Shown here piece after piece: positions 34,682-42,460 of a DNA stretch of 64,000 bases; the first letter of the stretch is position 1; each line of letters opens with the position of its first letter. Origin of the DNA: Sphingobacteriales bacterium 50-39 (lineage in GTDB: Bacteria > Bacteroidota > Bacteroidia > Chitinophagales > Chitinophagaceae); NCBI GenBank assembly GCA_001898505.1, contig MKTZ01000004.1, positions 365,249 to 429,248 of the forward strand. The letters are read 5' to 3'. Both the position numbers and the translations under genes were made by a program. The notes below the pieces were generated by a model. The model searched no databases. It had not been told where the DNA came from and saw nothing but the letters and a program-made list of their open reading frames with translations.

Positions 34682-34708
34682 AAAAAGGGCGGTGTAGAAA
34701 CACCACCC
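34682..34708 (-). terminator. Terminator of the tRNA-Cys-like gene
   Basis: On the minus strand GGGTGGTGT-TTCT-ACACCGCCC (one mismatched pair) is followed by TTTTT. It begins 29 bp after the 3' end of the tRNA-like gene, making that gene a complete transcription unit. Confidence 0.7.
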
Positions 34709-34736
34709 GGCTAAGGTCTAACCATTGTTGCTATAG

Positions 34737-34807
34737 CAGTTACGGAGGGATTCGAACCCCCGTAAAAGGTCATGCGGACCTCCGCCTTGCCGCTCGGCCA
34801 CGTAACT
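34737..34807 (-). tRNA. tRNA-Cys-like gene (GCA) with an abnormal anticodon loop
   Basis: The minus strand folds as a tRNA: 7-bp acceptor stem AGTTACG/CGTAACT, D arm GCCGAGCGGCAAGGC, T arm GGGGG-TTCGAAT-CCCTC. The anticodon arm is GAGGT-CCGCATG-ACCTT, so the anticodon reads GCA (34773-34775) for cysteine. It differs from a normal tRNA: position 33 is C instead of the universal U, positions 37-38 are U-G so that C32-G38 can pair and shrink the loop to five bases, and the discriminator is G rather than the U73 needed by CysRS. CCA is not encoded. A normal tRNA-Cys exists at 60699. Either a decaying copy or a tRNA with another job. Confidence 0.75.
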
Positions 34808-34845
34808 CATATACCAGTCTTATGAGGATCAACAGAAGCATGCAT

Positions 34846-34876
34846 CAAAGTAATGCATTTTTAATTAGTCTACCAA
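34846..34876 (-). promoter_or_regulatory. Putative promoter of the tRNA-Cys-like gene
   Basis: On the minus strand TTG (34874-34876), a 20-bp spacer and TTACTTTG (34846-34853), close to the -33/-7 Bacteroidota consensus. Transcription would begin about 30 nt before the mature 5' end. Confidence 0.5.
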
Positions 34877-34890
34877 TTTTGTAGACTAAT
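34864..34890. promoter_or_regulatory. Perfect 10-bp palindrome over the tRNA-like promoter
   Basis: ATTAGTCTAC (34864-34873) and GTAGACTAAT (34881-34890) with a 7-bp centre that contains the -33 TTG of the tRNA-like promoter. Placement is that of a repressor operator; as RNA it could be a hairpin instead. No matching regulator is known. Confidence 0.45.
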
Positions 34891-35017
34891 AAATTTTTCA
34901 ACAGACAAGAAATTTTCGACCTGATGGAGGTCCTGTGGGGCATGACAGAGAGGGCAATTGTCCACAAATTTTAGATTTTTGTTATAAAATAAAAATTCTA
35001 CGGCGTCCGTTATGGAG

Positions 35018-35025
35018 TACATTTG
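35018..35025 (+). promoter_or_regulatory. -7 box for the lipoprotein gene
   Basis: TACATTTG is a perfect TAnnTTTG match 43 bp before the ATG at 35068. It falls inside the longer possible frame from 35023 and so supports the later start. No clear -33 TTG at the usual spacing. Confidence 0.5.
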
Positions 35026-35067
35026 CGTGATTTTCATTTAGAACCCTTTAATTTATTCTCCTACGAC

Positions 35068-36135
35068 ATGCACCTTCTCTCTTATCAAACACTTCGTTCG
35101 GTCAGTATCCCGGCTTTTTGCAGCCTTACTATTTTCTTCGGCGCCTGTAACAGCGGGCAGTCTCAGGCCGGTAAATCGGATTCGGCGGTAGCGACCAGGG
35201 CGGTGGCTCAGCCTCCCAAAGACTCTGTCCCTCCTGCTACGGTCGATCTGACCCCTGTGGATACGGCGGCGTACAATAAAAAGCTTGTTTTTTTGGCCAA
35301 TGGGGATTCATCCGGCAGGTGGCCGGCGAAGGGGCCTTATCCCATTCCAGGCGCTATATTGCCCTTTAAGAGGATCGTAGCTTATTACGGTAACTTCTAC
35401 TCCAAGAACATGGGCATTCTCGGTGAATACCCCCCGGATGAGATGCTGAGAAGGCTCAAGGTCGAGCTGAAAAAGTGGCAGGAGGCCGATACGGCCACTC
35501 CGGTGATACCTGCTATACACTATATTGCCGTGACCGCCCAGGGTAGTCCCGGGAAGGATGGGAAATATCGTCTGCGGATGCCTGCCAAGCAGATCGATTC
35601 CGCTCTGCATATCGCGGCCCGTATCAATGCCCTGGTGTTTTTGGATGTACAGGTCGGTTTTAGCAATGTACAGGCGGAGATCCCGATGCTGGAGAAGTAC
35701 CTGAAGATGCCCAACGTACATCTGGGTATCGATCCTGAGTTCTCCATGAAGACAGGTAAAAGGCCTGGTACTGTCATTGGCACGATGGATGCCAGCGATG
35801 TGAATTTTGTATCGAACTACCTGGCGGGCCTGGTAAAGACAAATAATCTGCCTCCCAAGATACTGGTTGTTCACAGATTCACCAGGCCGATGATCACCAA
35901 TTACAAAAGCATACAGCGTCATCCCCAGGTGCAGATCGTCATGGATATGGATGGATGGGGCGAGCCTACGTTGAAGTACGATAGCTACAAGAGCTATATT
36001 TCTCTGGAGCCTGTTCAGTTCACCGGCTTCAAGCTATTCTACAAGAACGATATCCGGAAGCCCAAAAGCCGTATGCTGACGCCGGCGGAGGTATTGAAGC
36101 AGAAGCCTTCTCCGATTTATATACAGTACCAATAA
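35068..36135 (+). CDS. Conserved lipoprotein of unknown function (TIM-barrel-like)
   Basis: Starting at the ATG at 35068 gives 355 residues with a signal peptide and lipobox FGAC, so the mature protein is lipid-anchored after about residue 27. A Ser/Ala/Pro linker follows. The folded part (about 75-355) has repeated hydrophobic strand-helix units: RIVAYYGNFYSKNMGILGEY, ALVFLDVQVG, LGIDPEFSM, ILVVHRFT, VQIVMDMDGWG, a pattern suggesting a TIM-barrel fold possibly with carbohydrate-hydrolase ancestry; Glu and Asp at strand ends (DPEF, DMDGWG) could be active-site residues. I cannot name the family. It stands alone with its own promoter and terminator. Confidence 0.8.
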   Translation: MHLLSYQTLRSVSIPAFCSLTIFFGACNSGQSQAGKSDSAVATRAVAQPPKDSVPPATVDLTPVDTAAYNKKLVFLANGDSSGRWPAKGPYPIPGAILPFKRIVAYYGNFYSKNMGILGEYPPDEMLRRLKVELKKWQEADTATPVIPAIHYIAVTAQGSPGKDGKYRLRMPAKQIDSALHIAARINALVFLDVQVGFSNVQAEIPMLEKYLKMPNVHLGIDPEFSMKTGKRPGTVIGTMDASDVNFVSNYLAGLVKTNNLPPKILVVHRFTRPMITNYKSIQRHPQVQIVMDMDGWGEPTLKYDSYKSYISLEPVQFTGFKLFYKNDIRKPKSRMLTPAEVLKQKPSPIYIQYQ

Positions 36136-36157
36136 GCTACTACTTATACAAAAACAT

Positions 36158-36190
36158 AGCCTGTGCCGGGATCGCCGGTACAGGCTTTTT
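36158..36190 (+). terminator. Rho-independent terminator of the lipoprotein gene
   Basis: AGCCTGT and ACAGGCT outer arms (36158-36164, 36180-36186) with an inner CCGG/CCGG stem, followed by TTTTT. Confidence 0.85.
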
Positions 36191-36231
36191 GCTTCAGGTA
36201 GGCCGCGCCAGGCTGCGGGGCTTGGTCTTTA

Positions 36232-36693
36232 CTAGGGCAAATTTCTTCCCTGATCGTTGCGGTTCTTGTTGTGATAAAAGTATTTGTCCAGTGAGAGGGG
36301 ACCGCTGCCTTCTATAAGGAATAATATGGTCAGTAAAAGAGCCAGGATGGCCAGTCCCATCTCCGACTGAGGGGCAAACCCGCCCCGCTGGGCATTGATA
36401 AAGATGACCGCGCCGATGAGGATGGGGATCTGGATAAGGCACATCAGGCGGGTCTGGAGTCCGATAATGATCATGACCCCACCCAGGATATTTGCCATGC
36501 AGATGAGGATCTGCAGGGCGTGGGTATTACCGGCCAGGTTGCTGCCGGAAAGGATGTTCTCCAATAAAGTAGCGTTACTCATGAAAGCAATGCCTTTTAT
36601 GCAAAGCAGCGCCCCCAATATGATCCGGGGTATGACGAGCCAGCGGGGGTGGTGGGTAACACTCCATTGATGGATGCTTTTAATGGTGTCCAT
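36232..36693 (-). CDS. DoxX-like membrane protein
   Basis: This 153-residue protein has four hydrophobic helices (about 19-37, 58-78, 84-102, 112-130), matching the DoxX/DoxD-like fold, with PRIILGALLCIKGIAF and GLQTRLMCLIQIPILIGAVIFIN as the recognisable helices. Members are found in respiratory or detoxifying membrane complexes (for example with SodA/SseA in mycobacteria), but a precise role here is not evident. It follows the GNAT gene on the same strand by 40 bp and may be the last gene of the sigma-factor unit. Confidence 0.8.
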   Translation of the reverse strand: MDTIKSIHQWSVTHHPRWLVIPRIILGALLCIKGIAFMSNATLLENILSGSNLAGNTHALQILICMANILGGVMIIIGLQTRLMCLIQIPILIGAVIFINAQRGGFAPQSEMGLAILALLLTILFLIEGSGPLSLDKYFYHNKNRNDQGRNLP

Positions 36694-36733
36694 ATCAGTG
36701 TGTTTAAGGACCAGGCCGCAATTTATATGCCAG

Positions 36734-37165
36734 CTACTTCAACTTCTTTATCAGGTATTTAGGGCTCTCGGTGTAGCCCTGGCGGAAGTAGAAATCGTGG
36801 GCTCTTGTACGGCGTGTATGGCAATGTACCTCCATGAGATGGCAGCCTCTTTCCCTCGCCAGCTGGGTACAATATTCCTCCATCTCCTGCCCGATGCCAC
36901 GGCTTCTGGCCGTATCTTCCACGGCAAAATAGCTGATACGGGCGAAGTCTCCCCGAAGGGCTAGCTGGGGGATGAAATGCAATGAAATGAATGCTATGAT
37001 ACGGCCTTCCGTTCCGTCCTCATATACGAGGAGTCTTTCGTCCGGATGGCCGGTCATTTTTTTTATCTTTTCTTCCAGGAAGGAGGCTGTGTCCGGGTAT
37101 TCAAGTTGATCCAGGAGGTGGGAGATGGCGGTGCAATCGCCGCTATTTGCCGGACGGATACCCAT
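36734..37165 (-). CDS. GNAT-family N-acetyltransferase
   Basis: From the ATG at 37165 the product is 143 residues with the GNAT fold: N-terminal MGIRPANSGDCTAISHLLDQL, the substrate strand ISYFAVEDTARSRGIGQEM (acetyl-CoA binding R/Q-x-x-G-x-G/A as ARSRGIG) and a C-terminal HDFYFRQGYTESPKY. The substrate is unknown. An upstream ATG at 37192 is possible; either start overlaps the preceding anti-sigma-like gene (23 or 50 bp), which implies translational coupling. Confidence 0.85.
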   Translation of the reverse strand: MGIRPANSGDCTAISHLLDQLEYPDTASFLEEKIKKMTGHPDERLLVYEDGTEGRIIAFISLHFIPQLALRGDFARISYFAVEDTARSRGIGQEMEEYCTQLARERGCHLMEVHCHTRRTRAHDFYFRQGYTESPKYLIKKLK

Positions 37166-37526
37166 GGGCTGCCAATACTTTTTTGACGACATAATAGCTG
37201 GCGATGCATAGCATAATGATCACGATGGCGGCAACATAGCCCCAGGGACCTTCTTTCAGCTTCCTTTTCTCCCGGCGTTGTCTCTTTTTTGTCAGATTTT
37301 TCTGGAGGTCGCGGTTCAGCTGTTCGACATAGGTCTGTATATCTTTTTTGTTCCTGATCTGTTGCAGGCCTTCCATGGCATCGTTGAAGAGATCATTGTC
37401 GGCCATCATTTTCTCTACCTCATGATTTTTTTCCGCGGAGAGCTTGCCACTGAGGTAGTCCATCAATAATTGGTTATCGATGTCCTTATTGCTATTTGAT
37501 AATATGTTCAGCAGATCGTCGTTCAT
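37143..37526 (-). CDS. Anti-sigma-factor-like single-span membrane protein
   Basis: The 127-residue protein has an N-terminal cytoplasmic part with DNQLLMDYLSGKLSAEKNHEVEKMMADNDLFNDAMEGL, which resembles the helical N-terminal domain of anti-sigma factors (no zinc-binding His/Cys present). A basic stretch KKRQRREKRKLK, one transmembrane helix (about 95-113) and a short tail follow. It starts inside the ECF sigma-factor gene end (4-bp ATGA overlap), so it likely controls that sigma factor's availability. No FecR-like sensor is visible, so the signal is unknown. Confidence 0.75.
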   Translation of the reverse strand: MNDDLLNILSNSNKDIDNQLLMDYLSGKLSAEKNHEVEKMMADNDLFNDAMEGLQQIRNKKDIQTYVEQLNRDLQKNLTKKRQRREKRKLKEGPWGYVAAIVIIMLCIASYYVVKKVLAAHGYPSGK

Positions 37527-38098
37527 GTTTTGCTGGTTTTGCGCTCGATTAGCAGCTTCAGGTTCCTCTTACCATTTTGTATATAGCTTTTCACCTGCAT
37601 AAGGGTATAGCCTGTGATATCGACAATCTCCTGGTAGGATCTTTTTTCCAGGTAAAATAGTAAGATACATCGTTTTTGATCTTCGCCCAACTCTCCCAGG
37701 GACTCGCCCATAAGCTCCAGCAACCTGTCCTTTTCGAGGTGCCGGCTTTTGCCAGAGACGTCGTCCCAGTCGGCGAGCATGTTCTCGGACAGCTCGACCT
37801 TTCTTCCGTGCTGATCCCGCAGCTTCATCAGACAATGATTGCGGGCGATGGTGTATATCCAGGACTTAAAATACGTCACCTTGTATTTGGGTAATTCCGT
37901 TATTATCTTTACGAAAATTTGCTGTACACAGTCCTTTGCTTCCTCCTCCTGTTTGAGGTATTTCATACAAACACCTAATAGCAATAGCGTATAACGTGAC
38001 AGTAAGATGCCAAGCCATTCCTTATTGCCATCGGCATAAAATCTATCGAGTAATTCCTGGTCGGTGATATGATTATTAGGATCGCGGTTCACAGGCAT
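37523..38098 (-). CDS. ECF-type RNA polymerase sigma-70 factor
   Basis: Starting at the ATG at 38098 gives 191 residues with sigma region 2 (LLDRFYADGNKEWLGILLSRY, DCVQQIFVKIITELP, SWIYTIARNHCLMKLR) and region 4 (RCILLFYLEKRSYQEIVDITG, MQVKSYIQNGKRNLKL). Upstream in-frame codons to 38149 are unneeded. It would direct transcription of a small regulon, under restraint of the membrane protein whose gene overlaps it by 4 bp. The promoter it recognises is unknown. Confidence 0.93.
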   Translation of the reverse strand: MPVNRDPNNHITDQELLDRFYADGNKEWLGILLSRYTLLLLGVCMKYLKQEEEAKDCVQQIFVKIITELPKYKVTYFKSWIYTIARNHCLMKLRDQHGRKVELSENMLADWDDVSGKSRHLEKDRLLELMGESLGELGEDQKRCILLFYLEKRSYQEIVDITGYTLMQVKSYIQNGKRNLKLLIERKTSKT

Positions 38099-38160
38099 CA
38101 AAGTAAGGAATTTCTTTTTTGTTAAGATGCAGGTTCGGGGAAAATTCATAATTTTCCGGC

Positions 38161-38964
38161 ATGATCAGAGCTATTTGTTGTGTGCCGGTGAGCCCCCTAA
38201 GAGCAGAACCCTCCCACCGGAGTGAAATGGTCAGTCAGTTGATATTTGGCGAATGTTGTGAGATCCTGGAGGAGGGTAAGGATTCCTGGAGCAAGATCCG
38301 CGGCAGTTTCGATGGATATGAGGGTTGGTGCCAGTCCGGGCAGCTAACGGAGATCGACGAACCTGAATACGACAATGGCAATGCTTTGACACCCGACTGG
38401 GTCAGCAGTCTCGAATACAATGGCCATCCCATGATGGTGCCGATGGGGGCTGTTCTTACGGCCATGAAGAATGGCCGGGCCCATTGGCGGAAAAATCAAG
38501 TACATTTCAAGGGCAAGACCTGGGAGCCTTCCGCGGCCGGAAGGGATGCGAAATCCATTCGTCAGCTGACGTATAAATTTTTAAATACTCCCTATTTATG
38601 GGGTGGTAAGACTGTTTTTGGCGCCGACTGCAGCGGATTTGTCCAGTCCGTCTTTCGGTTTATGAATATTCCTTTGTTACGGGATGCTTCTCAGCAGGCC
38701 ACTCAGGGCGAGGCGGTGGGATTCCTGGAAGAGACAAAGACGGGTGATCTGGCATTTTTTGACAATGAGGAAGGGAAGATAACGCATGTGGGGATCCTTC
38801 TAAGTCCTCATGAGATCATCCATTCTTCCGTAAAAGTGAGGATCGACAAGATCGATAATATGGGTATTGTCCGGAGCGACAGCTTCCAGCGTACACATCA
38901 TCTTCGGATCATCAAAAGAATATTGCCGGAACCGCAGGAAGCGGTTCGTCCGAAGGACAGATAG
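38161..38964 (+). CDS. NlpC/P60 (C40) cell-wall peptidase with SH3-like domains
   Basis: The 267-residue protein has two SH3-like N-terminal domains (about 3-60 and 70-125; RSEMVSQLIFGECCEILEE, WSKIRGSFDGYEGWC) and an NlpC/P60 papain-like domain with catalytic Cys157 in FGADCSGFVQ, His209 in ITHVGIL and His221 in IIHSS. This set resembles the gamma-D-glutamyl-diamino acid endopeptidase (YkfC-like) that trims murein peptides; there is no signal peptide, fitting a cytoplasmic recycling role. The last about 13 codons (PEPQEAVRPKDR) are encoded by interspersed repeat copy C, so the natural C-terminus was probably replaced. Confidence 0.9.
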   Translation: MIRAICCVPVSPLRAEPSHRSEMVSQLIFGECCEILEEGKDSWSKIRGSFDGYEGWCQSGQLTEIDEPEYDNGNALTPDWVSSLEYNGHPMMVPMGAVLTAMKNGRAHWRKNQVHFKGKTWEPSAAGRDAKSIRQLTYKFLNTPYLWGGKTVFGADCSGFVQSVFRFMNIPLLRDASQQATQGEAVGFLEETKTGDLAFFDNEEGKITHVGILLSPHEIIHSSVKVRIDKIDNMGIVRSDSFQRTHHLRIIKRILPEPQEAVRPKDR

Positions 38965-39121
38965 AACCGAGCCATGCGAAGGTTCCGACCGAGGTAACCG
39001 AGGCGGGTCCAACCGTGTTGGAACCAACGAAGGTTATGAGCGAAGCTCCGTGTCGAAGCAGCTCCGACGAAGGCCGATGTGCGGGAATTGGGCTATATTT
39101 CGGGCAAGACCAATTCACGCA
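38937..39121 (+). repeat. Interspersed composite repeat, copy C
   Basis: Same modules and order as copy B: GGAACCGC... GCGG, CGAAGGTTCCGACCGAGG, AGCTCCGACGAAGGCC, then TGCGGGAATTGG (39080-39091) and CCAATTCACGCA (39110-39121; one mismatch). It begins inside the NlpC/P60 gene and finishes 2 bp from the ppa stop, filling the whole convergent gap. Extra modules (GGTCCAACC...GTTGGAACC) make it longer than copy B. Confidence 0.7.
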
Positions 39122-39123
39122 CT

Positions 39124-39675
39124 CTACTTCGTAGTAGTTCTGAATGTATCTTTATAGGCCTTCATGGCCTCTTCGATGACCTTTAATGCCGTGGTCTTGT
39201 CGCCGAACTCTTCTACCACGACGGTCTTATTTTCCAGTTTTTTATATTCTTCAAAGAAGTGGCGGAGCTCTTCAAAGAAATGTTTGGGCAGTTCTTCCAG
39301 GTTGTTGTAATGATTGACGCTGGGGTCTTTGGCCGCGACAGCAATGATCTTATCGTCAGCGTCCCCGCTGTCCACCATTTGCATGACGCCCATGACCTTT
39401 GCTTCCATCAGGCAGAGGGCCTGTACAGGAAGGGAGGTGATCACGAGGATGTCGAGAGGGTCTTTATCGTCGCCGTATGTCTGGGGGATAAAGCCGTAGT
39501 TGACGGGATAGTAGAAGGAGGAATAGATGACGCGGTCCAGCTTCAGGAGGCCGCTGTCCTTATCGATCTCGTACTTGGCCCTCGATCCCTGGGGGATCTC
39601 GATGATGGCGTTGACTATTCTGGGTGCATTGCTGCCTACCGGAACTCCATGCCAGGGATGTGATACTGTCATCAT
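39124..39675 (-). CDS. ppa: Inorganic pyrophosphatase (family I)
   Basis: This 183-residue soluble enzyme hydrolyses PPi to drive biosynthesis. Visible are [43 protein letters not shown] (the DxDPxD-type metal site, here [11 protein letters not shown]), [16 protein letters not shown] and the [14 protein letters not shown]-terminal part. It follows the CLC channel gene by 24 bp in the same direction. Family I pyrophosphatase is strongly inhibited by fluoride, which makes the linkage to a CLC of the GREGT type noteworthy. Confidence 0.95.
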   Translation of the reverse strand: MMTVSHPWHGVPVGSNAPRIVNAIIEIPQGSRAKYEIDKDSGLLKLDRVIYSSFYYPVNYGFIPQTYGDDKDPLDILVITSLPVQALCLMEAKVMGVMQMVDSGDADDKIIAVAAKDPSVNHYNNLEELPKHFFEELRHFFEEYKKLENKTVVVEEFGDKTTALKVIEEAMKAYKDTFRTTTK

Positions 39676-39699
39676 AGATAAAAAATTCGTAGTGCAAAT

Positions 39700-40983
39700 C
39701 TAAGGCATTTTCGGAACTCCTGTTCTTTGGGAACTATAGATGCCGGACATGCCGCTGAAGAAGTAGGCGGTGAAGCAGGCGACGGCGTAGTACATCGTGT
39801 GTTCGCCACCGAAAAGCTCGACCCCCATGATGGTACAGGCCAGGGGGGTGTTGCTGGCTCCCGCGAATACGGCGATAAAGCCCAGACCCGCGAAGAGGTC
39901 TATGGGTGCACCCAGCAGAACGGCAAGGGTATTGCCCAGCGCCGCGCCTATGAAGAAGAGGGGAGTGACCTCGCCGCCCTTGAATCCTGTGCTCAATGTG
40001 ATAGCGGTGAAAAGTAGTTTCCACAACCAGCTCCAGGTATGCGCGCCACCGGCCGAGAAGGCGCTGACGATGGTGACGGCGTGAGGGTCTTTGGATAGGA
40101 CGCCCAACCCAAGAAAGTCGGTGGTGCCTAACAGCCAGGTCAGTGCTATGACGACGCCCCCTCCAATGACGGGTATGAGCCAGAATGGATGAATGGCCTT
40201 AGAGAGCCGGCGTTTCAGGCCGTGGGTCGTTTCGGCGAACAGGAGGCCGGCAAGTCCAAATGCTACGCCTGCCATGATAACCTTTACCAGCAACAGCAGG
40301 TCGATGTGAAGGATACCTTTGAAAAGGGGCAGGCCGCCGGGAGCAAAGAGGATATGGTATTGTGTATGATGGATGCCCCAAAGGCTACAGGTGACGTCGC
40401 CCGTGAGACCCGCAATCAGACAAGGGAGGAGCGCGTCGTACTTCATATGGCCTATTGCCAGGACTTCCAGGGCAAAGATGGCGCCTGCCAGAGGGGTTCC
40501 GAATACGGCGCCAAAGCCGGCGGCAATACCGGCTGTCAGGATAATGCTCATATCGCCGTTCCGTAGCCGGAACCACTTGCCAAACAGGTGGGCAATGCTG
40601 CCTCCCATTTGTACGGCGGTGCCTTCCCGTCCTGCCGAGCCGCCGAAGAGGTGGGTGACCACTGTTCCGAACAGCACCAGCGGGGCCATTCTAAAGGGAA
40701 TGCCGCCACCTGGCTCATGTATCTCATCGAGGAGAAGGTTATTGCCTTTATCGCTGTTGCGCCCCAGTTTTTTGTAAAGAAGGACGATGCCAATGCCTGC
40801 CAGGGGTAGCAGCCAGAGGAGCCATGGGTTCTGTTGCCGGGTACTGGTAGCCAGGTCCAGCAGCCAGAGGAACAATGCTACGACGGAGCCGATGACGACG
40901 CCGATGGGGATGACGAGCAGGGTCCATCTCACCAAATGAGCTATAAGGGAGGGTGGGGGAAGAAGCTCTTTGATACGTGTCAT
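39700..40983 (-). CDS. CLC-family channel/antiporter, possibly the fluoride-exporting (CLC-F) branch
   Basis: The 427-residue membrane protein has about ten helices with CLC signature elements: [27 protein letters not shown] (gating Glu120) and [20 protein letters not shown], and [19 protein letters not shown]. In chloride CLCs the gating motif is usually GREGP and the filter GSGIP; here GREGT and GGGIP-FRM are closer to what I recall of fluoride-specific CLC-F proteins, so fluoride/proton exchange is a real option. It is preceded by a small lipoprotein (15 bp) and followed by ppa (24 bp). No fluoride riboswitch is visible ahead of the operon. Confidence 0.85.
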   Translation of the reverse strand: MTRIKELLPPPSLIAHLVRWTLLVIPIGVVIGSVVALFLWLLDLATSTRQQNPWLLWLLPLAGIGIVLLYKKLGRNSDKGNNLLLDEIHEPGGGIPFRMAPLVLFGTVVTHLFGGSAGREGTAVQMGGSIAHLFGKWFRLRNGDMSIILTAGIAAGFGAVFGTPLAGAIFALEVLAIGHMKYDALLPCLIAGLTGDVTCSLWGIHHTQYHILFAPGGLPLFKGILHIDLLLLVKVIMAGVAFGLAGLLFAETTHGLKRRLSKAIHPFWLIPVIGGGVVIALTWLLGTTDFLGLGVLSKDPHAVTIVSAFSAGGAHTWSWLWKLLFTAITLSTGFKGGEVTPLFFIGAALGNTLAVLLGAPIDLFAGLGFIAVFAGASNTPLACTIMGVELFGGEHTMYYAVACFTAYFFSGMSGIYSSQRTGVPKMP

Positions 40984-40998
40984 AGCCGCGCCTTTGCG

Positions 40999-41400
40999 CT
41001 ATTTTCTGGATTGTAATATTTCTTTAAGGTCTACGAGCCAATCGCCTTGTACGCGTATGACCTTTATCGTGGTGGTATCCTTCTTATACGTGTTGGCGTA
41101 AGTGTAAGAGGTGGTGGAGTCGTTGACCGTCTGGATATTGATGGGCAGGATGTCGGCGTCCTTGTATTGTTTCCGCTGGTCCTGTGCCATTCTATCATAG
41201 TCCTGTTTCCACTTGTCGAGGAGCATCTGGTTGGTGGAGTCATGGTACATGTAGAAGTTGGCCTTTTCATAATCTCCATCCAGGGAGGCCCTGATAAATT
41301 CGCGGCCCGCGTCCTGGGCGTCTTCCGCTTTTTTATAGGAATGCGAACCGGTACAGGCTGCCAGGAGCAGTAGTGATGGAAGTAGGATCTTTTTAATCAT
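40999..41400 (-). CDS. DUF4878-like small lipoprotein
   Basis: At 133 residues, with a signal peptide and lipobox LLAAC (Cys16), it is lipid-anchored. The mature part (AGREFIRASLDGDYEKANFYM, then a helical segment and the strand pair STTSYTYANTYKKDTTTIKVIRVQGDWLVDLKEI) matches the DUF4878/NTF2-like cone fold found in many Bacteroidota lipoproteins. Function unknown. First gene of the unit with the CLC and ppa genes. Confidence 0.8.
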   Translation of the reverse strand: MIKKILLPSLLLLAACTGSHSYKKAEDAQDAGREFIRASLDGDYEKANFYMYHDSTNQMLLDKWKQDYDRMAQDQRKQYKDADILPINIQTVNDSTTSYTYANTYKKDTTTIKVIRVQGDWLVDLKEILQSRK

Positions 41401-41411
41401 GGCATAAAAAT

Positions 41412-41441
41412 AAAAAAAAGCCTGTAGAAAAATCCACAGGC
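41412..41441 (-). terminator. phoH rho-independent terminator
   Basis: On the minus strand GCCTGT (41441-41436) and ACAGGC (41425-41420) form a 6-bp stem followed by eight T. Confidence 0.85.
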
Positions 41442-41479
41442 CCGTAGTTTACCTCCAAAGGGAACATGATCAACTTTAT

Positions 41480-42460
41480 TTAAGGACGGCCATTGTTGGT
41501 GTCCTCTTCTTTCTTGTCTTTCTCGTAGGCCTTGATGATGGCTTTTACCAGGCGGTGACGCACTACGTCCTCTTCATCCAGCTCGATATGGGAGATGCCA
41601 TCGATGTTCTTGAGTATGTAGAGCGCCTTGGCAAGGCCGCTTTTTTGATTCTTGGGCAGGTCAATCTGTGTCAGGTCACCCGTGATGATGGCTTTGGCAT
41701 TGGCGCCGATGCGGGTAAGGAACATTTTGAGCTGCAGGTCGGTGGCGTTCTGGGCCTCATCCAGGATGATGAAGGCATTGTCCAGGGTTCGTCCGCGCAT
41801 ATAGGCCAGCGGCGCGATCTCGATAGTGCGGGTGCTCATATAATAGCCCAGCTTGTCGGCGGGTATCATGTCATCCAGCGCATCGTACAGCGGGCGCAGG
41901 TAAGGATCGATCTTTTCTTTCAGATCGCCCGGCAAAAAACCAAGGCTTTCACCGGCCTCGACGGCAGGGCGGGTGAGGATGATCTTTTTGACCATCTTGT
42001 TCTTCAGGGCCCTTACTGCCAGTGCAACGGCTGTGTAGGTCTTACCTGTACCAGCAGGACCGATGGCGAAGACGATGTCGTTCTTGTCTGCCGCGGCCAC
42101 CATGCGTTTTTGGTTGACGGTACGGGCACGGACAGTTTTCCCATTCGGGCCAAATACCAGGATGTCATTGGGATGCCTGTCGATGAAATGATCTACTGTC
42201 TCGGCATCGTCGCCACCCAGTATCTGCTCGAAATAGTTCTCGCTTACATGACCGTTTCGTTCCAAATATTGCACTAAAAGGTCGATTTTTTCCTTTGCTG
42301 TCTCTACTTGCTCAGGCGATCCGCTCAGTTTTATCTGGGTGCCTCTGGACAGAATCTTTAACAGTGGGAACTTTTTCTTCAGGATATCTAACTTACCGTT
42401 GTTCACTCCGAAAAATTCAATGGGGTTAACGGTTTCCAGGTTGATGATAGTCTCAGTCAA
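41480..42460 (-). CDS. phoH: PhoH-family ATPase
   Basis: The 326-residue protein has a Walker A motif GPAGTGKT (134-141) and a Walker B FIILDEAQN (Asp234), with the family segments FGPNGKTVRARTVNQKRMV and EAGESLGFLPGDLKEKIDPYLRPLYDAL. The N-terminal about 90 residues form the KH-like domain found in PhoH/YbeZ proteins, which associate with YbeY and RNA handling. No ybeY gene is next door. It is a single-gene unit with its own terminator. Confidence 0.93.
   Translation of the reverse strand: MTETIINLETVNPIEFFGVNNGKLDILKKKFPLLKILSRGTQIKLSGSPEQVETAKEKIDLLVQYLERNGHVSENYFEQILGGDDAETVDHFIDRHPNDILVFGPNGKTVRARTVNQKRMVAAADKNDIVFAIGPAGTGKTYTAVALAVRALKNKMVKKIILTRPAVEAGESLGFLPGDLKEKIDPYLRPLYDALDDMIPADKLGYYMSTRTIEIAPLAYMRGRTLDNAFIILDEAQNATDLQLKMFLTRIGANAKAIITGDLTQIDLPKNQKSGLAKALYILKNIDGISHIELDEEDVVRHRLVKAIIKAYEKDKKEEDTNNGRP

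Noticed and set aside
38867..39157. Open frame across repeat copy C with the peptide GNWAIFRARPI
   Set aside because: The same peptide arises in copy B only because the DNA is repeated; the frame has no independent start, and both ends lie in repeat or antisense DNA.
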